From NCBI GenBank assembly GCA_947683625.1, contig CANTUR010000193.1, positions 124,001-188,000 on the forward strand: a DNA stretch of 64,000 bases, given 5' to 3'. The notes beneath the pieces are model-generated. The model ran no database searches. It was not told the DNA's origin and was given only the letters and a program-made list of their open reading frames with translations. The translations under genes were made by a program, and so were the position numbers. The stretch is from Mallotus nudiflorus. Its lineage: Eukaryota > Streptophyta > Magnoliopsida > Malpighiales > Euphorbiaceae. Position 1 is the first letter of the stretch, and every line of letters begins with the position of its first letter. This document shows, piece after piece, positions 1 to 10,840 of the stretch.

Positions 1-119
1 TCTTTTAAGAAAGATAGTCATACTTCTGTTTGCTATTGTGGATCACTGTACCACTTATATCTTTTAAAATTATTCATTTGGATGTATAAAGACCATTCGC
101 AATCCAAACTAATTTAGGC

Positions 120-480
120 TTTTGGTTCTTTATGTTATTTGTTGATGATTTTTCACAATTTAGTTAGATTTTTCCATTAAAGAATAAAAGTGATTTTTTT
201 TATTTTTAAACAATTTGAATGTTTTGTTCAAACACAATTTCAGTGTAAAATTAAAGCCCTTGATTATGACTATAGCAGTGAATATCAAAAATTAAATCAA
301 TACTTTAAAAAATAAGGCATTGTTCATCATATCATTTGTCTTTACACCCATGAACGAAATGGTCTTGCTAAATGAAAAATAGGTCATATAGTTAACACTG
401 GACTTACTCTTCTTGCCCATGCCTCTATCCCTTTTAAATTCTAGTCATATGCTTTTATTAATGTTGTTCTTATAATTAAT
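120..480 (+). pseudogene. Copia integrase core remnant (element A)
   Basis: Translation gives FVDDFSQFS, the first catalytic Asp region of a copia integrase, then DYSSEYQKL near the second catalytic region. The third region reads HERNGLAK, stop, KIGHIVNTG, where copia integrases normally have NG-x-x-ERKHRHIV. The catalytic Glu is therefore replaced by Lys and the next Arg by a stop. Several frames are needed to follow it. In life the enzyme would insert element cDNA into chromosomes; this copy cannot encode it. The degraded sequence from about 480 to 1140 fits the copia integrase tail and linker but has no clear motif. Confidence 0.75.
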
Positions 481-1140
481 AACATGCCAATCACTAGTAT
501 TAAAAATAATATCCCATTTGAGGTTTTATGCAATAAAAGTCCTAACTATTTTAATTATAGAATTTTTTGTTGCACTTTATATCCATATCTTTGCCCCTAT
601 AACAAGCCAAAAAAATTTTTCATAGCCAACCTTGTGTTTACCTTAGAAAATCTCTAAATCATTGTGGCATCTTTTATCTTGATATTTCTACTAATTGTGT
701 CTATAATGTATGGCATATAGTCTTTAATGAGTCTTAATTTCCTTTTAAACAATGACTAATTCCCATAACTGCCTTGCCCACCAACCCACACTCTTCAATG
801 CCTTAGATTACCATAAAAGTGCCTTCTCCTTTTATTATTGCCTCAGGTCAGAATCCTTCCTCCTCTTCACTTCTAATTACATAAGGTATGTGTTCCTTTC
901 CTCTCTCATCTCAACCAACTTCTCCTGATCCTTTATCATTACCTGTTTCAAATTTATCACCTTCCCCATCTCAAACTCGATAAATAGTTTCACCTATTAT
1001 CACCTGCACAACTCACTCATCTTTACCCTATTCTCTTAATTCTCATCACGGTCTTTAAAGCATTCATTATATTAAAATGTTCAGCTCACCTCTCCACAAA
1101 AACCACTAACTATCTTGAATATGAACCTCAAACATTTAAT

Positions 1141-2720
1141 TAAGCTAGTAAATATCCTCAATGGAAACAAGCCATATCTGAAAAGATAAATGCATTGTTA
1201 TCCACTAATGCATAGGATTCGGTACCTAAACCTCATAACACTAATGTCATTGTAAATAGGTGGATTTGCAGGATTAAAAGGAAGTTTGATGGGTCCATTA
1301 ACATATAAAAGCACAGTTAGTTGCCAATGGATTCACTCAATAAGTTGGCTTTTAATATAGGCACTTTTAATCCCTTTTAGGGTTCATATTATTAATTTAT
1401 ATGAACCTTCCCTATAACAAAGATAGAACACGCATCCAACTTTGAAATCTAGCCGAAAGATCATCAAGTATAAGTTGTGTTGATAGAGCTAAACCCCTTA
1501 CTTATTAAATTGAAGTAAGATACTTAGCTATTAAAAGATGAACAATCACACAATTCTAAGTCTAACCTAGCAATTGGAATGAAAGGTAGATGTTAAACAA
1601 TTCAAGTAAATTTGCAAAGTTCCAAAAGAATAAATTTTAAGGAAAAACCTCACTTTTTAATCTTTCAATGCTTCTAAATTTGTGTTTCATTATATAAGCC
1701 CTTATATAAGCATGTAAATAACCTAATCATTGAAGGAAAAGGTTTTATTCCTTATTCCCAAAGATACTTATATAGAAAAATCCTTAATTAAGGATATTTC
1801 CTTCAAAATAAGACAACTAATGATAACTCATCTTTAAAAAGTCAAAATTAACAACTCATTACAACTTATGACAACTCATGAGAACTAAGAATTGAAGTAT
1901 GCTATGTCACATGTTGACCATTGACCCTTGACTTTTACTTGTTGACTATTTGACTTTAACTTGTTGACTTGTTGACTTATTGACTTTGACTTGGAATATT
2001 CTTGAATCTTCTCACATCTTCTAGAATCTTCCTTATTGACTTTGCATTTAACCCCTTTTAAGGTTCATATTACAACAATTCATACAATCCTTGCTCTTAC
2101 CACTATGCACCGATGGGATATTAAACAAATTGATATTTCAAATCCATAGAAATCTACATACAACTATATATATAGATCAACCCATGAGTTTTCTTGATGA
2201 GAAATGCCCAAATTTTATTTGTAAACTCAAGCATTCACTTTATGGTCTTAATTAAGCACCACGGGTATGGTTTTCTCAACTTGCTAGCTTTCTCTAACAA
2301 TATTCTTTTATCTAATCCAAGGCTAATTCTTCTTTTTTCCTTTGTCACATTGATTCTCATTGCTTGTACATTCTAGTTTATGTTGATGACATAGTCATAA
2401 TTTAATCATCACCTAAGCTTATTCAAAATATAATTATAGCTCTTCACTAAGAATTTCCAATTAAAGACTTAGGGAACCTTCACAATTTCCTTGGCATTAA
2501 AGTCTTACATAAATCTAATAGTCATGTGTCATCTCAACATTGGTATGCTTTAGACCTTATGTATCAAGCTAGCTTACAAACATGCAATTTGTGCAAGACA
2601 CCCATGGCATTGTCACCTAAGCTTTCCAAACATTCTAGGAGCCTAATATTGAATGATACTAATTATACACACTTTGTTGGAGCATTACAATATCTCACTA
2701 TTACTCAGTGAAACATAGCC
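1141..2720 (+). pseudogene. Copia reverse transcriptase remnant, interrupted by an LTR (element A)
   Basis: The left part (1141-1368) reads KYPQWKQAI and, after a gap, NRWICRIKRKFDGSI, the start of copia RT. The right part resumes at about 2074 with TILALTTMHRWDIKQIDIS. It continues with FLVYVDDIVII around 2370, where the YVDD catalytic motif is intact, then DLGNLHNFLGIKV and VGALQYLTITQ at 2526-2711. The gypsy LTR at 1397-2071 lies between the two parts, and a few residues of the expected motif are missing there. Several stops and frameshifts mark it as a pseudogene. Confidence 0.85.
1397..2071 (-). mobile_element. Gypsy LTR (G2 subfamily), apparently solo, inside copia A
   Basis: Read on the minus strand this matches the LTR at 20976-21688 over most of its length, including the repeated TTGACTTTGACTT and AGTTGTCAT phrases and the TATATAAGGGC promoter-like stretch. 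It is more distantly related to the two LTRs of G1. Minus-strand ends are TATGAACCTT and AAGGTTCATA, an inverted repeat. No second LTR or internal region is attached. A related piece of about 22 bp, cccttttagggttcatat, lies outside it at 1372-1392 and resembles 2052-2072, so the exact left border is uncertain. Confidence 0.75.
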
Positions 2721-3300
2721 TTTTAATGAATAAATTTTGTCTGTTTATGCACAGTCCTACCACTCTTCATTGGCAGGCCCTTAAATGTCAACTTTATTAT
2801 ATACATGGCACTATACATCTTGGGCTTCATTTTTCAAATACATTTTCTCTTTTTATTAATTGTTGTGTTAATAATGATTAGGATGGTAATCTAGATGATA
2901 TAAGGTCAACTTCAGGCAATGCTATTTTCTTAGGCAATTCCATGGTTTTTTTTAGCTTGTTAAGAAATAGTTAACCAAAGCACATTCATTAACTGAAAGT
3001 GAGTACAAGGCATTAGCAAATGCAACCTCTGAGTTTTTATGGATTTGTTCTCTACTACATGAACTTAGTTATATCCCCACCTCTGATGCTCTTTATTGTG
3101 ATAATATGGGTGCCATTTATCTCTGCGATGCATAGACAAAACACATTAAGCTGGATTATCATTTCATTCGAGAGTTACTTTCAAATAGGACAATTGATGT
3201 TTGTTTTCTCCCTACATCAGCTCAACTAGCAAACTCATTTACCAAGCCTTTGTCTCTATCTCGATTTGTAGATCTCTATCAGTGTCTCCCCTTCCATTCG
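2721..3300 (+). pseudogene. Copia RNase H remnant (element A)
   Basis: Follows the RT directly. Fragments such as RSTSGNAIFLGNS (around 2898) and the frame at 3020-3229 fit the end of copia pol: RNase H with the ESEYKALANA-like stretch around 3000, then TKPLSLSR-like remains near 3240. Frameshifts separate the pieces. RNase H would remove the RNA strand during cDNA synthesis. It is followed by the polypurine tract and 3' LTR, which confirms that this is the end of pol. Confidence 0.7.
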
Positions 3301-3305
3301 AACAA

Positions 3306-3320
3306 GGGCTTGTTGGGGGG
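3306..3320 (+). other. Polypurine tract of copia A
   Basis: The G-rich stretch gggcttgttgggggg lies directly before TGTTAAC. A purine- or G-rich block just before TG is where plus-strand cDNA priming occurs in LTR elements. Confidence 0.7.
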
Positions 3321-3511
3321 TGTTAACTAGTATTTCCCTTTATACAAAACTCAACAACACTTATCACTATTAGCACTTTATTTACTTTGATTGTTATTCT
3401 ATAGTTATCTCTTTCAGTTTATAATTATATAAATCAAGTCTACATCTTTTGTATAGAAACATACTTAGAATATATTTTTACTTCTCAAATTCATCAGAAC
3501 TTCTAGTAGAA
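3321..3511 (+). mobile_element. Short 3' LTR of copia A
   Basis: Begins TGTTAACTAG right after the polypurine tract. A CTAGT-containing end near 3511 could pair with the start, giving a short LTR of about 190 bp. With no 5' LTR in the window to compare, the right end is a guess. Confidence 0.5.
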
Positions 3512-4152
3512 AAGACAAATTTAAATTGTTGCCATTTGTATTTTAGTCAATTTTATTATGTAACTTGCTACATTCACTTCATTGTTATATTTTTACAAGT
3601 TACAATACTTAATTTTTATTAAAAAAAATAGTTAAAATACCAAATTGTAAAAAGTTGAAACACCAAAAATATTTTTAACCAAAAAAAAAATGATATATGT
3701 GAACAAAGAATTTATTATAATAAAAAATTTTAGAAAATATGAAATTTATTTAAAAATTATAATCAAATTTAAATTAGTTGTAACTAATTTCATAAATTTA
3801 ATAAAATATATGTTAAATTCAAAATAAATTTATAAATAAATTTCACAAAAAATTTATTAGTTGAAGGTTCTTTTTATATTATGTCTGCCCTTTTATTTCT
3901 GCGTTATTGATCTTACTAAAACCATAGAGAAAATACAAGATATATAGTAGCAAAATATTTCCATAGAGATATAAAAAAACTTATGATTTCTTTTTTCTTT
4001 TTTAATTTCAGAAACTAAATGAGATTATGTAGATTATAAAAGGGTTTGTGCCTTTAGTATTATTTTCCAGCTCAAGAGATAAAATTACTAAAACACATCA
4101 TAATAGACAACCAGTGTCTCTAGTATTTTTTTTTTCTATCAAATCTTAATAT
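3512..4152. other. AT-rich stretch without recognisable features
   Basis: Low-complexity A/T-rich DNA with short homopolymers. No coding frame, terminal motif or repeat could be supported. Confidence 0.5.
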
Positions 4153-5274
4153 TGTATGTGATTTTCAAGTGCATGGCTTGAACAAGTAATATAGTAAATA
4201 AATTCAGATAGTATTCCTATAGGGATTCCTTATGATCACCAAACCTAATTTTTTTATTACTTCTTAATCAATAAAAATTTTGAATAATTGAAAGAAATAT
4301 AAACTAATCTTGTGAAACTTAAAACTGAAACATAAACAAAGTTTAATCAAACAAATGAGCAAAAGTAAAACCAATATGGATTAATTTATACTTAGATTGA
4401 TTTCCACATGCATCAATTATTTGTTTTCACATATGATTAGATTATATCATGGATCATAAAAATTTCCAAGTTAATGTATTACACTTTCTGAGGTTATAAT
4501 CATCTATTGCTAGAATAACTAATGAATATCTCTATTATCATTAATTAAATTCCAACAATGCATTAAGTTTTATAAAATTTACTAATAAATTGATTAGATT
4601 TATTATCAAAAGAATTTTGTAGAAGTATATGAACTCTTCAATCGAGTTTTAATATCAATTATTAAGTTCAGCATAATAAAAGTTTTCTTAAGACATGCAT
4701 ATCAATTTATTTAATTCCTAAGCAGCCTAAGAATTAAGCATTAAGCATAATAATTAATATTTTCATGAATAAAATCTTTTCATAGAGTGAAAAACCAATA
4801 ATTCAATATAAGTACTTATTAAGGTTCCATCAATCTAAGTTAAAGAGTTTTGTTCTCTAAATACATGATGAAAGAAAACAAATCATTAAGGATGAAGTCA
4901 CCAATTGCAAACCAAATATAAGGAAAAAGAAAAACTCATAAACAAATTATGTTAGGATGTCAAAAACTTGAACTGCTTTTCTTGCTTAAGATCTCATATT
5001 TCTAGGGTTTTTTCTTGCTTATTTAGTGACAAAACTTACAAAAATCTCCTATATAGGTTGCCTTTTATTTCTTTTATAAATTCGTTTGAAGTCACCAATC
5101 AAAAATTTCCAAAAGTTAAATTACAAAATTAGACTTTGTGAAAGATTCTGCGACACGCAGCCTTGTCTCCTTTTCTTTGTACAATATGGCCATGTTGATA
5201 CATAAAATTAATCCTTTTTAAGACAAACACAACCTAGAACATAAGCGTGTTATTGCCCGTGTCCATCTTTGGTG

Positions 5275-5988
5275 TGATATGATTCTCAAAAGGGTTAATT
5301 TGTGAAGTCTATACATCAATATAGTTAACTACAAAGTTTAGAAGAATGTTTGGGTTATTTTCTATTTTGGAGTCAATAAAAAAGATTTAAAAATATTCTA
5401 GAAAATGTGAGAACATAAGGATATTTCAAATCAAAGTTAAAAAGTTTAAGTCAAATTCAAAGTCAATAAGTTAAAGTCAACGGTCAACATTTTACTTGAT
5501 ATGTGACATGGCATGCTTCAAAGATTAGTTGTCATTAGTTGTTTGTTTAGTTGTCATAAGTTGTCAATTTGACTTTTCAATGTTTAATTGTCATTAGTTG
5601 TCAATTTGACTTTTCAAAATTTAGTTGTCATATGTTTTAAGGAATCTTATTTAGTGAAGGATTTTCCTTTATATGAGTTTTTTAATAATAAGTAAAAAAA
5701 AATATTCATTAATGATGTTTCTATCAATGTAGTATGAATTTAGTGAAGTTTTATCAAGTGAAAGCTTTGTACATTCAAACCTAGTTTAATTTAGATTTAA
5801 AATTGACTTTGTTAATCTTACATTTATATTGAACAACTTTTAATTCTTTATAATTAAGGTTCTTAAGTACATTTATTTAAGGTTCTTATTAGGAATTAAA
5901 GTTTTTCTTTACTTGATTTATGAACAATCATTGGCAAGGTTATCAAGATTGAATATGGGTTTGGTACAAGTTAACCACGTTTGTATCA
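5275..5988 (+). repeat. 5' LTR of G1
   Basis: Starts TGATATGATTCTC and ends GTTTGTATCA, matching the 3' LTR ends. It is 714 bp against 799 bp for the 3' LTR. It lacks a block containing the TATATAAAGGCC promoter-like stretch that the 3' LTR has near 9070. Confidence 0.88.
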
Positions 5989-5990
5989 TT

Positions 5991-6002
5991 TGGTATCAGA
6001 GT
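5991..6002 (+). other. Primer binding site of G1 (initiator Met-tRNA type)
   Basis: TGGTATCAGAGT starts two bases after the 5' LTR and matches the usual TGGTATCAGAGC except at the last base. It marks where minus-strand cDNA synthesis would begin. Confidence 0.88.
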
Positions 6003-6875
6003 TTTGGTTCATTAATCAAGTACGTATCTTTTCTTTGTTGTTTGCATTTAATAAAAAAAAATCATTATTTCTTATGTGATTCATTTTTGTGTCTTGTTTG
6101 ATATCAATTCATTTTCTTTGGGATCGTAGAGTTCAAATTCATTTTTCTTTATGATCGTAGAGTTAAAATTCATTTTTCTTTGTTATCTTGAGTCAATTTT
6201 TTAATTTTCTTCATATTCCAACCTGTAATTAGTCTTTAAACAAAAAAAATAAAAAAATTTATTTTTATTCTTATTACTTTGCATCTTAAGAGTCTTGTTT
6301 GTCACAAATAAATATCAATTTGAGTTTGTTCTTAATTTAGTCATTTTGCATTTGTTGTATAAAAAAACAAAAAAAGGAAGAAAAAAAGTTTTGAATTGTG
6401 ATAAAAAAAAAGCTGAATTGATCAAATTTGAATTCAATTTGGCCTAAAACCATTCTAGATTGTTGTTTTGATTCTAAATTCAATACCTTTGCCTTATTTC
6501 AATTCTGAATATTCTACTCTTTTTGTTAAGTTACGTTTAGGGTAGTTTAAACTCTTATTCCAAATTTTCTTATTTTCATTTTGTTTGGATATTGTCTTTG
6601 TTTATTGCATTTTCTTTAGTTCTTATAGTCCAATTTGAGTTTAATTTTTTCTTTATTTTTTTTATATTGAGCTTAATTTGATAATTAGTAACTTAAGTTC
6701 CATAAGAACTACAAGAAAGGAATTTTAGAGGTAAAAGGCGAGTGGTGTGCTCATAAGTGGGTAAAAGCCTAATTGAGTGAAATATGAGCATTAAATGACA
6801 TTCTTTGAGTGTAAACACGTGAGGGAGTGTTACGTATGAGGTTTTTTTCTTTTCTTTTGCTTCTTTGTTTACAAC
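6003..6875 (+). other. Leader of G1 between PBS and gag
   Basis: T-rich non-coding DNA. The phrase about GATCGTAGAGTT with ATTCATTTTTCTTT is repeated in tandem around 6120-6180. No other feature seen. Confidence 0.6.
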
Positions 6876-7460
6876 ATGGCAGATGCAAAGGAGGTTGAAA
6901 AATATCCCAAATGGAAACTCTTTATGAAGATAATGCAAGAACAAATAAGTCGATTGTTAAACAACTATCATAATGTTCGAGAGCAAATAAGGAGGTTAAA
7001 GCAAAGCCAAGCTACAACCACCACTAATAACACTAGCAATACAACTCAAATCATACCTAGATAAGTTTGTAAGGGGAGATGGCATAATAATGATGATCAT
7101 GAATTTGTTGATGAAAGAAATCAAAGGCGTTGGAGGCAAGATAACAACCTTAGGAGTGTAAAGTTGAAGATACCTAATTTCTATAGCATAAATGATTCTG
7201 AAGCATATCTAGCATGGGAAAAGAAAAGAAGGTAGATTTTGTGTTTAATTGCCAACTTTGGGGAAAAGAAAGTCAAGCTTGCAATCACTACATTCATGGG
7301 CTTTGCATTAGCTTGGTGGAATCAACTAATGGTCTCAAGGAGGTATTATGGAGAAGAACCTATCACTACATGGCAAGAGATGAAGACTATCATACGAAAT
7401 AGGTTTGTGCCAAATCATTATTATAGGGATTTGCATAATCATCTTCAAGGGATAAAATAA
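6876..7460 (+). pseudogene. Gypsy gag of G1, broken
   Basis: The first 62 codons (6876-7061) open with MADAKEVEKYPKW and contain a coiled-coil-like stretch rich in Gln, Arg and Leu. After a stop, the gag core resumes in other frames. The best part lies at 7239-7460: KVKLAITTFMGFALAWWNQL, then TTWQEMKTIIRNRFVPNHYY. This is the conserved capsid region of retrotransposon gag (Pfam Retrotrans_gag type), with the Trp-Trp and RFVP landmarks present. Gag would form the particle that packages element RNA. At least one stop and one frameshift interrupt it. No zinc knuckle is seen after it. Confidence 0.85.
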
Positions 7461-7609
7461 GGTTAGAGGAATGTTGAAGTAATTAAAGTAGTTAGGAGAC
7501 AAGTTGAGAAGAAGAATAAAGGGAAAGAGTGCCAACTTAAAACCTTACCTACAAAGTTAATTTTTAAAGACTTGAGCATCAATTAACAAAATGAAGAGAT
7601 TTACTCTTA

Positions 7610-8324
7610 ATGTGGGAAAACTTTGGAAATGGAAACCTATGAAGATGAGAGAAAGGAAAAGAGGGAGTTAAGTGTTGAAATTGGGTTGAGTGAGTAAGGT
7701 GAGAAATATGAAGAGCAATTATGCATTGAAGTATATGATTAAGTTATTTAAAAGGTGAAAACATTCATGTTTTTGTGAATGAAGAAAGTGTGAACAATAG
7801 TTTTCAAGAGGATATAATTGATGAAGAAATTATAGAGGTGTTGGAGCAAATTAATGCCAAAATCCTTAATGAAATATCACAAGAAGATGAAGATAATGGC
7901 AAGTGTGTACAACCTATCAAAGAAATTGATAAGAAATTAAAGATTTTTTAAAGAGATATTAAAGCTAATAAAGAGTGTTCACAAAGTTTTGAGCAACCTA
8001 GTGAACTTGTAAAAGGATTAACTAGTCAAAGAGTTGTTAAAAATGCATATTATGATCATGAAGAGTATATGAACCATGAAAAGGGAAATCTGGAAATTTG
8101 TGCACAAAAGAGGAAACTAGAGAATGAGAGCATTATAAAGGATAAGAAGATGGTTATTCATCATGAAGATATTAATAATTCTAATCTTTCTTTTTCTAGT
8201 TTTTTGAAAGTTGTTATGTAGAGTTTTATGCCATATAAAGATCCATTTTATGATGTCATTGAAATGCAATACAAGGTCAACAATCCCTTTAAAGATTTCA
8301 TTCCTTATATGAAGTATCAGTAAG
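7610..8324 (+). pseudogene. Unrecognised coding-like frame inside G1
   Basis: A frame rich in Glu, Lys, Asp and Asn can be followed from about 7610 to 7740 (GKTLEMETYEDERKEKREL) and, after a one-base shift, from 7754 to 8324. The second part has only two internal stops in about 190 codons. It contains the stretches ENIHVFVNEESVNNS and YKDPFYDVIEMQYKV. Composition and low stop density suggest former coding sequence. I do not recognise any gag, protease, RT or integrase motif. It could be an unusually long gag-protease linker, an extra frame of this family, or a captured host fragment. Confidence 0.45.
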
Positions 8325-8532
8325 AGCTGCAATATTTTATTTCTTTCAAGGGAATCTATAGGGTCTTTATTCATACCAAAAGAACTTAAGATATTCAGGT
8401 TTAAAATTTAGAAGGAAGCAACAGGTATTCAATTCTTACATGTTCATGAAAACAAGTTCTATTTTGTAAGCGAGCAGTCAAGTTAAAGTTGTTGTGTGGA
8501 CTATTACTTCAAAGGTAGGGATTTTAATCTAG

Positions 8533-8632
8533 GAGTTTATGTTTGACCTTGGAGCATATATGAATTTATCAACTTTAGAAGATGGGTATGATTCGAGGAT
8601 GAATCATCTTAAGAGGGAGGGAATGATATGAT
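8533..8632 (+). pseudogene. Protease active-site scrap fused to polyprotein end (G1)
   Basis: One frame reads EFMFDLGAYMNLS, the aspartic protease active-site region of plant gypsy elements (usually DLGAS-x-N). It runs without a break into a stretch resembling the normal end of gypsy pol (GYDSRMNHLKREG), then stops at the LTR border. About 4 kb of pol that should separate these two parts is missing. This indicates an internal deletion, possibly in frame. Confidence 0.6.
8611..8623 (+). other. Polypurine tract of G1
   Basis: Thirteen purines, aagagggagggaa, directly before the TGATATGA start of the 3' LTR. Confidence 0.88.
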
Positions 8633-9422
8633 CCTCAAAAGGTTAATTTGTGAAGTTTACACATCAATATAGTCAAGTACAAAGCTTGGATGAATTTTTG
8701 GATTATATTCTATTTTAGAGTCAATAAGGAAGATTCAAGAATATTCTAGAAGGTGAGAGAAGATTCAAGGATATTTCAAATTAAAGTTAACAAGTCAAAG
8801 TCAATAAATCAAAGTCAATGGTCAACATCCTACTTGACATGTGACATGGCATACTTCAAAGCTTAGTTGTTATTAGTTGTTATGAGTTGTCAATTTGACT
8901 TTTCAATGCTTAGTTGTCATGAGTTGTCAATTTGACTTTTCAAAACTTAGTTGTCATTAGTTATCATATTTTTAATGGGATCCTATTTAGTTAAGGATTT
9001 TCCTTTATATGAGTCTTTAGGAATAACTAAGAAAAACCTATTCCTTCAAGGATTAGGATGTTTATATGCCTATATAAAGGCCATATCAATGTAGTACAAA
9101 TTTGGTGAAGTTTTATTAATTAATTTTAAATTCTTGAGAGGTTAAGGTTCTTTTATTTTGTTCTTAAAAGAACTTTAGTGAATTTATCAAGTGAAAGCTT
9201 TGTACATTCAAACCTAGTTTAATTTAGACTTAAAATTGACTTTTTTAATCTTAGGTGTATATTGAACAACCTTTAATTCTTTATGATTAAGGTTCTTAAG
9301 TACAAGTTATTTAAAGGTCTTGTTAGGAATTAGAGTTTTCTTTTGCTTGATTTATGAATGATCCTTAGAAAGGTTATTAAGATTGAATACGGGTTTGGTA
9401 CAAGTTAACCACATTCATATCA
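8624..9422 (+). repeat. 3' LTR of G1
   Basis: Starts TGATATGATCCTC and ends ATTCATATCA. It includes a TATATAAA promoter-like stretch near 9070 that is missing from the 5' copy. Repeated TCAAAGTCAA and AGTTGTCATTAGTTGTC phrases fill the first third and recur in the G2 LTRs. Confidence 0.88.
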
Positions 9423-9960
9423 TGGTACCTTTCATTTTCTAAAACATGACCATGTACAAACACAGACAAAATCTTCTCGAGATGAATATGGCTACCAACA
9501 TGGTCTTGTAGGCTTCCATGTACAACTTCACACTTTGTTCTAAGAGGCATATTACATAAGACATGACCATATAAGAACCTACATTGAATGCCCACTTTAC
9601 ATCTTGAGATGAGTACAACAACCAACACAACCATGTCTCTAGCTATATTTAAGTACTTTATTCAATCCATAATTTGTCAAGCTTCCAACAAGCTATTTTG
9701 GTCCATAAATGCTTCATTTGTCTTGAAAAACTCCTAAAATCTCTTAAAGTCTTCAAAATATACTTACATCTTAAAAGGAAAATCAATTAGAGGCAATTCT
9801 TATGTAAATTCTTATAAAATCTTGCAAATAATTAAAAACTTTAGAAGTAAAATATAGTTCAATCAAGTCCTTACCATTCAAAATTTTTAAATTTGAAATT
9901 CAAATTAGGATATTAATTAACTAGTCTCATAAATAATTTTCTTACTTCTTTTTGTTCAGT

Positions 9961-10835
9961 GATAAAACCCTCATCTTTGGTGATAATAAGATCATTGCAC
10001 CAGATGGTATCAAAATTCTACCATCTCTAAGAATGGAATATTTTTTATTGAAAGATGCTTTATTTAGAAGAGTTCTAAAAACTCAATAAAAAGAGCTTTA
10101 TTTGGTAGTTTTTCTTCTTCATACATCTTCCATCTTAATTTTAAATTCTAGTTGTTAACTATTTGAGGTTCCGTAAGCTTCTATGTTTAATAAGATGCAA
10201 ATCTTAAACTTGATGAGGATAATAAACCTTACCATATCCTCTTTGTATTATATTATTGTGGTAATAATCTAAAATATAAAAAATCTAAAGGAGTTTTTAA
10301 TATAATTAAGATCAATTAACATAATAATTGGGTGTAATGAATGCAAACTATCTAAATATAATTACAAGATAGATGTCAATATTGATTTTGTGAATTTTAA
10401 ACTTTCCACCATCATATTTATTTTTACTTACAAACTAATTCACCATAGGTGTAATATATAATAATTTTAAAAACAATAATTTGGCAAATCAATAATCTTT
10501 ATGGTGTATTTTATATATGAAGGTAGATATTTCTTTATGTTTTCAAGAAGTTTTTCCTCATAGAAATTTAGTCGAAAAATCCTTCTTCATCTAATGAACA
10601 AATTTCAAGTTACTTTTTCAAATATTGAATATATTTAAAACTTCTTCTATAAGATATGCCATTTATAAGATGCTTTTTACTGAAATTTCCCTTTTAGTTC
10701 TTACACGATATAAAACCATCTGTAGAAAGATGGAGACCATTATAGTCTTTGCAATAATGCTAGAATTTCTCATCCTTAAGATTTCTTTTTCCATTTCTAG
10801 AAGGAAAAATGATCAATCCTATCCTAAACTTTAGT
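9961..10835. other. AT-rich flank left of element B, no recognisable features
   Basis: No coding frame with family resemblance and no terminal repeats. A 69-codon open frame at 10625-10834 has no recognisable motif and is likely chance. The last five bases before B, ATAAC (10836-10840), are the left target duplication. Confidence 0.5.
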
Positions 10836-10840
10836 ATAAC

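Larger units (their letters stand above)
1..3511 (+). mobile_element. Degenerate Ty1/copia retrotransposon A, 5' end outside the window
   Basis: Plus-strand remains of copia pol run in the usual order: integrase core, connecting region, reverse transcriptase, RNase H, polypurine tract, 3' LTR. The window opens inside integrase, so the 5' LTR, gag and protease are not seen. Stops and frameshifts occur throughout and no domain is intact. A gypsy LTR (1397-2071) splits the RT. The order of domains (integrase before RT) assigns it to copia. The right boundary at about 3511 is approximate. Confidence 0.85.
5275..9422 (+). mobile_element. Short Ty3/gypsy element G1 with both LTRs
   Basis: Two direct LTRs (5275-5988 and 8624-9422) flank an internal region of about 2.6 kb that starts with a Met-tRNA type primer site and ends with a purine tract. 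The flanking 5-mers are TGGTG (5270-5274) and TGGTA (9423-9427), a 4-of-5 target duplication. The internal region holds gag, an unrecognised frame and a protease scrap joined to the polyprotein end. RT, RNase H and integrase are absent. It is a deletion derivative, inserted into LTR E. Confidence 0.9.
4153..9960 (-). mobile_element. Probable Athila-like LTR E on the minus strand, split by element G1
   Basis: The left end (from 4153) carries aagtgcatggcttg, then aagtaatatagtaaataa. This is the same arrangement as the reverse complement of the Athila LTR ends at 46440 and 55240, and as the LTR starting at 41434. The sequence after G1, 9428 to about 9960, has the CATGACCATG-type phrases that Athila LTRs in this window also carry. 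The right end is not defined and no PBS was seen to its left. The identification rests on scattered similarity only. Confidence 0.4.
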
